Notes under the pieces: model-generated | Database searches by the model: none | The model's input: only the letters and a program-made list of their open reading frames with translations | Told to the model about the DNA's origin: nothing | Translations under genes and position numbers: made by a program | From: Mycobacteriales bacterium | GTDB lineage: Bacteria; Actinomycetota; Actinomycetes; Mycobacteriales; QHCE01 | Length of the DNA stretch: 64,000 nucleotides | Assembly: GCA_013362805.1 (NCBI GenBank) | Contig: JABFVL010000021.1 | Location: 1 to 64,000 of the forward strand | Direction: 5' to 3' | Shown here: positions 56,956 to 64,000 of the stretch, piece by piece | Layout: every line of letters begins with the position of its first letter | Numbering within the stretch: the first letter of the stretch is position 1

Positions 56956-58160
56956 CTGTTATGCCTCGGTGGCGTAAAGCCATTATGCCGTCATATGCTC
57001 CTCCAGCCATTTCCGCGGTGCGAGGTCAAGGTGCCGTAATTTGGGATGAGGACGGAAAATCGTATCTAGATATGCTCGGTGGAATCGCGGTTAATTCACT
57101 GGGACATGCCCATCCGGCGATAGTGGAAGCCGTGACTCACCAAATATCCACGTTGGGTCATGTTTCGAATCTGGTAGCCAGTGATCCCGCGGTGACCCTC
57201 GCGGAAAAGCTGGTAGAACTCGTTGGCATTCCAGGAACTGTGTTCTTTTCCAATTCCGGTGCTGAAGCGAATGAAGCGGCCCTGAAAATCGCTCGGCGCA
57301 CGGGCAGGCGCAAAATTGTCGCGATGCAAGGTGGCTTTCATGGGCGGACTATGGGGGCGCTGAGTTTGACGGGGCAACCCGCCAAACAGACGCCGTTTAT
57401 GCCGATGCTCGAGGCCGTCGTGCATGTGCCATTCGGCGATATCGGGGCCTTGAACGATGTGGTGGACCAGGACACGGCCATGGTGATCATGGAGCCGATT
57501 CTTGGGGAAGCCGGCGTGATCGCTCCGATCACCGGATACTTGGCTACCGCTCGGGAAATAACTGCCTCTCGTGGTGCGCTGTTGGCTTTCGATGAAGTGC
57601 AAACGGGTATCGGCCGGACAGGCAAGTGGTTTGCCTGCCAGCGCGAACATGTCGCGCCAGACATCATCACTTTGGCTAAGGGCCTAGGTGGTGGTTTGCC
57701 AATCGGCGCCACTATCGCATTGGGTTCGGCCGGCGCGTTGCTGCAGCCGGGCCAACATGGGTCCACCTTTGGCGGCAATCCCGTCAGTTGCGCGGCGGCT
57801 TTGGCGGTGCTCCGAACGATTGAGGCGGACAAGCTGCTCTATCAAGTGGAGGTTCGTTCGCGGCAACTTCGTGAGGGCATCGCGGCGCTGGGGCTTGGTG
57901 TTCGGGGCGCGGGATTGCTGCTAGCGATTGTGTTCGATAAGCCGGTCGCGGCAGAGGTGGAAGAGAAGCTTCGTGAGGAAGGTTTCCTGGTCAACGCGGT
58001 GACTTCGGATGCAATTCGCCTGGCACCGCCGTTTGTGTTGACCGCGGCGCAAGTCGATTCTTTCTTGATCGCACTCGCGCGCGTGTCTGGCGGTTCTGAC
58101 ATTCAAAAGGTTGTTGACACGCCAAACGCTGAGAATGAGGGGGAGCTCGCTGCGGCTTGA
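56952..58160 (+). CDS. argD: Acetylornithine aminotransferase
   Basis: This 402-residue PLP aminotransferase forms N-acetylornithine. [44 protein letters not shown] and the lysine in [13 protein letters not shown] are conserved. The usual next gene, argF (ornithine carbamoyltransferase), is missing; only 44 bp separate argD from argR. Confidence 0.94.
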   Translation: MTVMPRWRKAIMPSYAPPAISAVRGQGAVIWDEDGKSYLDMLGGIAVNSLGHAHPAIVEAVTHQISTLGHVSNLVASDPAVTLAEKLVELVGIPGTVFFSNSGAEANEAALKIARRTGRRKIVAMQGGFHGRTMGALSLTGQPAKQTPFMPMLEAVVHVPFGDIGALNDVVDQDTAMVIMEPILGEAGVIAPITGYLATAREITASRGALLAFDEVQTGIGRTGKWFACQREHVAPDIITLAKGLGGGLPIGATIALGSAGALLQPGQHGSTFGGNPVSCAAALAVLRTIEADKLLYQVEVRSRQLREGIAALGLGVRGAGLLLAIVFDKPVAAEVEEKLREEGFLVNAVTSDAIRLAPPFVLTAAQVDSFLIALARVSGGSDIQKVVDTPNAENEGELAAA

Positions 58161-58204
58161 GGTGCGCGCTATCGTGCAGCCTGCGCGCTGTTTCTGGAGG
58201 AACG

Positions 58205-58705
58205 ATGACTACGGCTTTGACGAAAACCGCTCGGCATGCTCGGATCACGGAGTTGGTTCGGGCCCGCACGGTGCATTCTCAAACTGAGCTCGCACGATTG
58301 CTTGCTGATGGTGGGGTTTTCGTCACTCAGGCCACCTTGTCTCGGGATCTGGAAGAACTTGGCGCGGTGAAACTGCGCGGCACCGATGGCAGTCCCGCCG
58401 CTTATGCGATTCCTGACGATGCCGCGCCGCCTCTTCGTCCAGCGGAGGCGGCGCCGGCTCGTTTGGTGCGTCTGCTTGAGGAGTTGCTGACCGGAGTGAA
58501 GGCGAGCGGCAATTTGGCTGTGCTTCGAACTCCCGCCGGTGCGGCGCAATATCTAGCGTCGGCGATTGATAAGTCTGGGATTCCGATGATCATTGGCACG
58601 ATCGCGGGCGATGACACGATCCTGTGCGTCACTCGCGACATTGAGGGTGGCGCCCACGTCGCTGAGCAGTTTTTGCGGTGGGCGCACCGCTCTGACGACG
58701 AGTAA
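58205..58705 (+). CDS. argR: Arginine repressor
   Basis: The 166-residue regulator has an N-terminal winged helix ([42 protein letters not shown]) and a C-terminal oligomerisation domain with the arginine-binding [12 protein letters not shown] motif. It should repress the arg genes when arginine is plentiful. ATG 58205 has GGAGG 4 bases upstream. Palindromic candidates lie upstream of argJ and argG. Confidence 0.95.
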   Translation: MTTALTKTARHARITELVRARTVHSQTELARLLADGGVFVTQATLSRDLEELGAVKLRGTDGSPAAYAIPDDAAPPLRPAEAAPARLVRLLEELLTGVKASGNLAVLRTPAGAAQYLASAIDKSGIPMIIGTIAGDDTILCVTRDIEGGAHVAEQFLRWAHRSDDE

Positions 58706-58753
58706 TACCTGCGTCACGTTCCACAATAGATCTTTTTATGTTGTAATAGCTGT

Positions 58754-59242
58754 ATGGTTGTTGATAACTCAATCAAATTGACGCGCCACGATCCCTTTGA
58801 TTTTGTCGTGCGGCTTTTCCGCGCCCAAGGATCGATTGCGCGCCGACTCGATCAGGCCATTGGGCCTGTCCATGGCATTAGCTTCAACGAATTGTTGGTT
58901 CTTGCTCATCTCGAGCGAGCCCCGGGCGGAAAATTGCGTCGAGTCGATCTCGCTGAGCGGCTTGGCATCACAGCTTCTGGGGTGACTCGAGCCCTGGCTC
59001 CAATGGAGCGCTTGGAGTTGGTGCGTCGTGAGCCCGATCCGCGCGACGGTCGTATCGGCTATGCCGTGTTGACCACGGTGGGTCGACAACGCCTCGCCGC
59101 CGCGCGATATGGCGCCGAGGAGGTGTGCCGGGCTGTGCTCGCTTCGGCGCCTGGAGGGGACAAAGGGCTAGGGGAGTTTGCGCAGCTCTTGGTGCGTCTT
59201 GGCGGGCGTGGTCTATCTGACTGGATCGCACCAACCCAATAA
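58754..59242 (+). CDS. MarR-family transcriptional regulator
   Basis: The 162-residue protein has the MarR winged helix: GISFNELLVLAHLERAP, LRRVDLAERLGITASGVTRALAPMERLELVRREPDPRDGR and a C-terminal helix. Ligand and targets are unknown. It sits between argR and argG, an unusual insertion in the arg cluster, with its own AT-rich upstream region (58720-58745). Control of argG or of a distant gene cannot be told apart. Confidence 0.85.
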   Translation: MVVDNSIKLTRHDPFDFVVRLFRAQGSIARRLDQAIGPVHGISFNELLVLAHLERAPGGKLRRVDLAERLGITASGVTRALAPMERLELVRREPDPRDGRIGYAVLTTVGRQRLAAARYGAEEVCRAVLASAPGGDKGLGEFAQLLVRLGGRGLSDWIAPTQ

Positions 59243-59244
59243 TG

Positions 59245-59270
59245 TTGCATTGCGATGCATAAATATGTAT
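59245..59270. promoter_or_regulatory. ARG-box candidate upstream of argG
   Basis: The element at 59255-59270 (ATGCATAAATATGTAT) is a near-perfect AT-rich palindrome; an adjacent TTGCAT lies at 59245-59250. It is 44 bp upstream of the argG GTG, resembles ArgR operators and suits control by the nearby argR. Confidence 0.6.
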
Positions 59271-59313
59271 GATCCGGGAAATTGTATTTGCCACTCACAC
59301 CCAGGGAGACATA

Positions 59314-60513
59314 GTGGCTGAGCGGATCGTTCTCGCATACTCCGGTGGACTCGACACCTCCGTCGCAATTGGTTGGATCGCCGAAAAGACAGGCGCGGAA
59401 GTCATTGCTGTCGCCGGCGATGTCGGGCAAGGAGGCGAAGACCTCGACACCATTCGCCAACGCGCCCTCGACTGTGGAGCGGCCGATGCCGTGGTTGTGG
59501 ACATGAAAGACGAATTCGCTGACGAATACTGCCTGCCCGCCCTCAAAGCCAACTCGCTATACATGGATAAATATCCACTCGTCTCCGCCCTGTCCCGCCC
59601 CACCATCGTCAAACACCTTGTTGACGCAGCACACCAATTCGGCGCAAGCACCGTCGCTCACGGCTGCACCGGAAAAGGAAACGACCAAGTCCGGTTCGAA
59701 GTCGGCATCAACGCCCTAGCCCCCGAACTCAAATGCATCGCCCCAGTTCGCGACACGGACATGACTCGCGACAAGGCCATTGCTTTTGCCGAAGCTAATG
59801 GCCTCCCTATTTCCACCTCCAAACGCTCGCCCTATTCGGTCGACCAAAACGTGTGGGGTCGCGCTGTAGAAACCGGCATCTTGGAAGACATCTGGAACGC
59901 CCCACCAGAAGACTGCTACGAATACACTTCCAACCCCGCCGAAAAGCGGGAAGCCGATGAGCTCGTCATCACCTTCGACAAAGGTGTGCCTATCGCGATC
60001 GATGGCGAAAAAGTGACCATGCTCCAAGCCATCGAAAAACTTAACGAGCGCGCCGGCGCCCACGGGGTCGGACGAATAGACATGGTCGAAGACCGGCTGG
60101 TAGGCATCAAGAGCCGCGAAGTGTACGAAGCGCCAGGTGCCATCGCGTTGATCACCGCTCACCAAGAGCTCGAGAACGTCACACTCGAGCGAGAACTCGC
60201 CCGGTTCAAACGTGGCGTGGAACAGCGCTGGAGTGAACTTGTCTACGACGGTCTATGGTTCTCACCACTCAAAGACGCGCTCGATGTGTTCCTCGAAGAA
60301 TCACAAAAGCACGTCAGCGGCGACATTCGACTGAAGTTGCAGGGCGGCCGTGCCTGGGTTACCGGCCGGCGTTCAGACAGCTCGCTGTACGACTATCACA
60401 TGGCGACCTATGACGCGGAAGACCAATTTGACCAGTCACTGGCCAAGGGTTTTGTCGACATTTGGGGCCTGCCATCGAAGATGGCGGCACTCCGGGATTC
60501 GCGAGTCGTATAA
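59314..60513 (+). CDS. argG: Argininosuccinate synthase
   Basis: The 399-residue enzyme joins citrulline and aspartate. The PP-loop [27 protein letters not shown] and [16 protein letters not shown] are present. GTG 59314 with GGGAG 5 bases upstream is preferred over ATG 59269. It needs citrulline from ArgF, which is not encoded in this window. Confidence 0.96.
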   Translation: MAERIVLAYSGGLDTSVAIGWIAEKTGAEVIAVAGDVGQGGEDLDTIRQRALDCGAADAVVVDMKDEFADEYCLPALKANSLYMDKYPLVSALSRPTIVKHLVDAAHQFGASTVAHGCTGKGNDQVRFEVGINALAPELKCIAPVRDTDMTRDKAIAFAEANGLPISTSKRSPYSVDQNVWGRAVETGILEDIWNAPPEDCYEYTSNPAEKREADELVITFDKGVPIAIDGEKVTMLQAIEKLNERAGAHGVGRIDMVEDRLVGIKSREVYEAPGAIALITAHQELENVTLERELARFKRGVEQRWSELVYDGLWFSPLKDALDVFLEESQKHVSGDIRLKLQGGRAWVTGRRSDSSLYDYHMATYDAEDQFDQSLAKGFVDIWGLPSKMAALRDSRVV

Positions 60514-60591
60514 GCAGAGCGGGCCAGATCAGCCAATTTATGGCTGATCTGGCACCCTGTGTGTCAGGAGTTTCATGAAAAGGGAGTTTTT

Positions 60592-62013
60592 GTGAGTTCA
60601 GAGCCAACGCGGCTGTGGGGCGGACGATTTTCCGGTGGCCCCGCTCAAGCACTAGCCAAACTTTCGGTAAGTGTGCACTTCGATTGGCGTCTGGTGCCTC
60701 ACGATGTCGCCGCTTCTCGCGCTCACGCCCGAGTACTCAGCCGAGCGGGACTACTCACCGAGGATGAGCTAAAACAGATGCTCGGCGCGCTAGATGATTT
60801 GGAACGCGCATGCCTAACAGGCGAATTTCTCCCCACCATTGACGACGAGGACGTACACACAGCGCTAGAACGAGGACTGATCGAACGGCTCGGGTCGCTT
60901 GGCGGCAAGCTCCGCGCTGGCCGTAGCCGTAACGACCAAATCGCTACCGACCTGCGCCTGTATCTGCGTCAGGCGGCGCGCGGATTGGCCGAACGCGTTC
61001 TGGAGCTCGTCCAAGCGCTGGTAGACCAAGCGCAAAACAATCTTGGTGTCCCATGCCCTGGCATGACGCACCTCCAGCACGCGCAACCTGTGCTATTTAG
61101 CCACCAACTTCTAGCCCACGTTCAACCGTTGCTACGCGACCTGCAACGCCTTTCTGATTGGGACGCTCGGGCTGGTCTTTCCCCACTCGGCGCAGGGGCT
61201 TTGGCCGGATCTTCGCTGCCGCTGGACCCCGAGCAGGTCGCTACCGAACTGGGATTCAACGCGGCGTGTGCCAACTCCATCGACGCGGTCAGCGATCGTG
61301 ACTTCGTTGCCGAGTTTTTGTTCATCACGGCGATGGTCGGCGTGCACCTGTCCCGACTCGGTGAAGAAGTCGTGCTGTGGACCTCGCAAGAATTCGGCTG
61401 GGTCACTCTCGATGACGCATTCGCCACCGGTAGTTCGATCATGCCGCAAAAGAAAAACCCTGACATCGCCGAATTGGCGCGAGGAAAGTCCGGCCGCCTC
61501 ATCGGTCATCTGACCAGCTTGCTAGTCATGCTTAAAGGCTTGCCCTTGGCGTATGACCGAGACTTGCAAGAAGATAAAGAGCCGGTGTTCGACGCGATCG
61601 ACACGCTCGATCTTGTTCTTCCGGCATTCGCCGGCATGATCGCCACCATGCGGGTCAACGCTGACACATTGCGCGAAGCCGCTCCTAAGGGATTCACTCT
61701 CGCGACTGATGTGGCTGAGTGGCTAGTCCGACAAGGAGTTCCGTTCCGCCAGGCGCACGAAATTTCTGGCGAGATGGTCGCACTATGCGACAAAACGGAT
61801 CGAGACCTCGAAGACCTTGATGACAACGAACTAGCCGGAATCAGTCCGCATCTCACACCAGAAGTGCGTCACGTGTTGAGCGTTGACGGCGCCATCGCCG
61901 CGCGCACTACACCAGGCAGCACTGGTCTGGCGCCAGTGCACCAGCAGCTCAACGACGTGATCGACCAGCTCGACACGTGGCGCTCCTGGGTAGACGCACC
62001 CGCCACCGCATAA
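60592..62013 (+). CDS. argH: Argininosuccinate lyase
   Basis: The 473-residue fumarase-superfamily lyase releases arginine and fumarate. LWGGRFSGGPAQALAK, DVHTALE, AGRSRNDQIATDLRLYLR and the catalytic loop GSSIMPQKKNPD are intact. GTG 60592 has AAGGGAG 5 bases upstream, better than ATG 60559. The glycosylase gene follows 10 bp later. Confidence 0.96.
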   Translation: MSSEPTRLWGGRFSGGPAQALAKLSVSVHFDWRLVPHDVAASRAHARVLSRAGLLTEDELKQMLGALDDLERACLTGEFLPTIDDEDVHTALERGLIERLGSLGGKLRAGRSRNDQIATDLRLYLRQAARGLAERVLELVQALVDQAQNNLGVPCPGMTHLQHAQPVLFSHQLLAHVQPLLRDLQRLSDWDARAGLSPLGAGALAGSSLPLDPEQVATELGFNAACANSIDAVSDRDFVAEFLFITAMVGVHLSRLGEEVVLWTSQEFGWVTLDDAFATGSSIMPQKKNPDIAELARGKSGRLIGHLTSLLVMLKGLPLAYDRDLQEDKEPVFDAIDTLDLVLPAFAGMIATMRVNADTLREAAPKGFTLATDVAEWLVRQGVPFRQAHEISGEMVALCDKTDRDLEDLDDNELAGISPHLTPEVRHVLSVDGAIAARTTPGSTGLAPVHQQLNDVIDQLDTWRSWVDAPATA

Positions 62014-62023
62014 GCTGGTGACC

Positions 62024-62623
62024 ATGGCAGTCAATATGCGCGAGTTACTGCGACAACCCGCGCATATTGTCGCGCCGCTCCTCCTCGGGGCAACACTGCA
62101 TGCCAGCCAGATCACGGTGCGTTTGGTGGAAGTTGAGGCTTATGGCGGGGTAGGGCAGGACGCTGCCTCACATGCGTTCCGGGGCCGCACGCCGCGCAAC
62201 GCGGCCATGTTCGGCGCGCCCGGAACCTTGTATGTGTATTTCACCTATGGCATGCATTTCTGTGCGAACATCACCTGCGGCCCAGAAGGCGAAGCTTCAG
62301 CTGTGCTATTGCGCGCCGGCGAGGTGATCGAGGGGGCTGACGTTGCGAGGCAACGCAAACCGCACCTTCGCGAGCACCAATGGGGTCAAGGCCCCGCTCG
62401 ATTGGCGAGCCTGCTCCAACTTGACCGTAGTTCCAACGAAACCTCGGTGCTCGGCGCTGGCCCGCTCCGCCTGATGTCGTTGGCCCGCGCGTCAAATATT
62501 TCGGTGGGCCCCCGAGTGGGCATAAGCCAAGCGTGCGAAGATCCATGGCGGTTTTGGGTGAGCAGCTCACGCAGCGTCAGCCAATATCGGCCAGGGCGCA
62601 AAAGAGCGCCATCGGCTCGTTAA
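62024..62623 (+). CDS. 3-methyladenine DNA glycosylase (Mpg/AAG type)
   Basis: The 199-residue protein shows the alkyladenine glycosylase motifs VEVEAYGGVGQDAASHAFRGRTPRNAAMF and YVYFTYGMHFCANI, plus the C-terminal CEDPWRFWV. It excises alkylated purines in base excision repair. The ATG at 62024 is favoured; a GTG at 62018 is also in frame. It is translationally close to argH and its stop overlaps the convergent gene by 4 bp (TTAA). Confidence 0.93.
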   Translation: MAVNMRELLRQPAHIVAPLLLGATLHASQITVRLVEVEAYGGVGQDAASHAFRGRTPRNAAMFGAPGTLYVYFTYGMHFCANITCGPEGEASAVLLRAGEVIEGADVARQRKPHLREHQWGQGPARLASLLQLDRSSNETSVLGAGPLRLMSLARASNISVGPRVGISQACEDPWRFWVSSSRSVSQYRPGRKRAPSAR

Positions 62624-63645
62624 GCCAGCGCGTTGACGATGGCATTAAACGCCCAAGGCAGTGCCCGCGCTGCGGGCACCACCTGTCGAGCTACTCGGCG
62701 GCGCCGAGCGATGTGCAATAGGGCGCCGGTCAACACTCGATGTTTGCGCGTCAGCGATTGCCACTGACTCTCATACAATTCCGGCCGCTCGATGGCGATT
62801 GCCGCGACCAGCGCACGAGCTGTCTTCACAGATAGTGCGATGCCTTCGCCAGTAAGCGGATCCAGGTATCCGCTGGCGTCGCCGACGAACAACACTCGCC
62901 CGCATCGACGCCGGCGCGTGTACTGGGGAAAGGGGCCGGCGCCGCGCACCGTGGAAATCGCCGAACCTCGCAGCCGGGCTCGAAGCTCCGGAAAAGCCGC
63001 TAGATGTTCATCGAAGGATGCCTTATGCGCGCTGAGTACAGCCACGCCAACCAGCTTCGGGCCAAGCGGAGTCACGTACGCTTCAGCATTAGTGGACCAA
63101 TGCACCTCAACCAGGTCTGTCCACGGTTGCGTTTCGAAGTGTTGGCGCAGCCCGAATCGCTTTTTGCCTTTGCTAGCGCGTTCCAAGCCTAGAACGCGTC
63201 GCAGCGGAGAGTGGAGCCCGTCGGCGGCGATGAGCCAGCGTGCGTCGACCGAGCCAGAGGTGAGCTCGGCGTGAACAGAATCGTGTTTTTGCTGCACCGA
63301 AACCACTGTGGACTTTTCTGTCGTGACGCCAAGCTGGTTGGCTCTGTTGTGCAAAGCCGCATGAAGATCGGTTCGGCGCACCCCCAATCCATGATGTTCA
63401 CGAAAAATCGAATCGACACAGGTGTGGGTGTTTCGGTAGCGAATGCCTCTTATCGCCGCGCCCTGCAGTTCGATACCGAGTGCGCGCAATGCTCGCACGC
63501 CCGAAGGCATGATTCCCTCTCCACAAGCTTTGTCGATGGGTGAGATTCGTGGCTCCACTACAAGCGCGCGCAATCCAACTTGAGCGGCCCACATAGCCGT
63601 GGCGAGTCCCGCTGGCCCACCTCCGGCGATAAGCACATCGATCAC
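62620..63645 (-). CDS. FAD-dependent oxidoreductase, geranylgeranyl-reductase/phenolic hydroxylase-like
   Basis: This 341-residue flavoprotein begins with the FAD Rossmann motif LIAGGGPAGLATAM, has VEPR and a late FVGDASGYLDPLTGEGIA flavin motif. It fits the geranylgeranyl reductase/monooxygenase branch. The upstream gene encodes an ICMT-like methyltransferase and overlaps it as ATGA. In Streptomyces srs loci, a flavoprotein and a methyltransferase accompany a type III polyketide synthase. A related role is plausible but unproven. Confidence 0.8.
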   Translation of the reverse strand: MIDVLIAGGGPAGLATAMWAAQVGLRALVVEPRISPIDKACGEGIMPSGVRALRALGIELQGAAIRGIRYRNTHTCVDSIFREHHGLGVRRTDLHAALHNRANQLGVTTEKSTVVSVQQKHDSVHAELTSGSVDARWLIAADGLHSPLRRVLGLERASKGKKRFGLRQHFETQPWTDLVEVHWSTNAEAYVTPLGPKLVGVAVLSAHKASFDEHLAAFPELRARLRGSAISTVRGAGPFPQYTRRRRCGRVLFVGDASGYLDPLTGEGIALSVKTARALVAAIAIERPELYESQWQSLTRKHRVLTGALLHIARRRRVARQVVPAARALPWAFNAIVNALA

Positions 63646-64000
63646 GTGGCCTCAACCAGTTCGCCGAGCGCCGCGTTTTCGGCGCGGATTCGAGCCACCA
63701 TGAGCCCAGCGTTCAAGCAGGTGAACACTAGTGCAGTCATCCAGGCCCCGCCGACCAACGGCAGCGCGAATCCCTCAACCGCGACAGCTATGTAGTTGGG
63801 GTGTGGGAGCCAGCTGTATCGGTATGGCCCCCGCATAACCCTGGGGGCTCCTGGGATGACCACGATTTGGGTGTTCCACTGTTTGCCCAATGCGGTGATG
63901 CACCACCAGCGCAAAGCTTGCGCGGCAAACACCAACCCAAGCATTGTCCAGGTCAACATCGAGATGACTGGCCGCCCGGTGGTGAGAGCTTCGATGAGAC
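63642..64000 (-). CDS. Partial isoprenylcysteine carboxyl methyltransferase (ICMT)-family protein
   Basis: The frame runs to the right edge with no start inside (at least 118 residues). Hydrophobic helices alternate with MRGPYRYSWLPHPNYIAVAVEGF, the ICMT SAM-binding signature (GPYRYxxHPNY), in which methyl transfer takes place. Bacterial relatives methylate phenolic lipids (such as SrsB) rather than prenylated proteins. The upstream neighbour outside the window may be a type III polyketide synthase. The end overlaps the FAD gene by 4 bp. Confidence 0.8.
   Translation of the reverse strand, partial: LIEALTTGRPVISMLTWTMLGLVFAAQALRWWCITALGKQWNTQIVVIPGAPRVMRGPYRYSWLPHPNYIAVAVEGFALPLVGGAWMTALVFTCLNAGLMVARIRAENAALGELVEAT

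Overview
This 64 kb window is chromosome of an actinobacterium (Actinomycetota). The evidence is a Pup-proteasome locus (pup, prcB, prcA, pafA, pafB, pafC), a PASTA-type Ser/Thr kinase beside its wHTH partner, class II DAHP synthase, a BsaP-type biotin protein beside bioB, frequent GTG starts and moderately high GC. Gene order from about 0.4 to 35 kb resembles the Mycobacterium tuberculosis Rv2172c-Rv2187 block (fadD15, cyclase, ArsA-like, plsC, 3'-5' exoribonuclease, aroG, pknL, Rv2175c, prenyl synthase, metF-like), with many insertions. A lineage such as Glycomycetales or Micromonosporales would fit, but the species cannot be read from the sequence.

Layout. 0-4.7 kb: partial membrane protein, acyl-CoA synthetase, SRPBCC protein, ArsA-like ATPase and PCMT-like methyltransferase. 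4.8-8.8 kb: S9 peptidase, secreted subtilisin inhibitor and a HELAH protein of unknown function. 9-12.7 kb: small unknown proteins, ROK sugar kinase, a frameshifted endonuclease/phosphatase and an unknown protein. 12.7-17.6 kb: membrane protein, esterase, PlsC, exoribonuclease, a phosphofructokinase with pyrophosphate-type residues, and a P450. 17.5-26.4 kb: biotin genes bioD, bioF, bioA, bioB and bsaP, interrupted by a SodC-like lipoprotein, an APH-like kinase, an unknown protein and a small secreted lysozyme-like protein. 26.9-35.7 kb: aroG, bfr and bfd with IdeR-like boxes, pknL and its wHTH partner, prenyl synthase, metF, a SIMPL protein and a GNAT. 35.8-39.7 kb: cysC-cysD-cysN and a YcaQ-like glycosylase. 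39.7-53.7 kb: Cys-rich membrane protein, proteasome and Pup genes, GT87, DUF3866, pafBC, tatA/tatC, helY and a 5'-3' exonuclease. 53.8-62 kb: argCJBD-argR-marR-argGH without argF. 62-64 kb: DNA glycosylase, then an FAD enzyme and an ICMT-like methyltransferase that look like part of a phenolic-lipid locus cut by the window edge.

How it works together: most genes are housekeeping, such as arginine and biotin synthesis, sulfate activation, protein degradation and Tat export. Regulatory signals readable by eye include a 17/19 IdeR/DtxR box at bfd, ARG-box palindromes before argJ and argG, a RecA-NDp (PafBC)-like promoter before pup, and a hairpin over the bioB start codon.

A striking global trait is compactness. 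Of 12 convergent gene pairs, 8 overlap at their 3' ends (4 to 76 bp) and one is a single base apart. The other three have 43-52 bp gaps, and each gap contains a hairpin. No CRISPR array, IS element, rRNA or tRNA was recognised.
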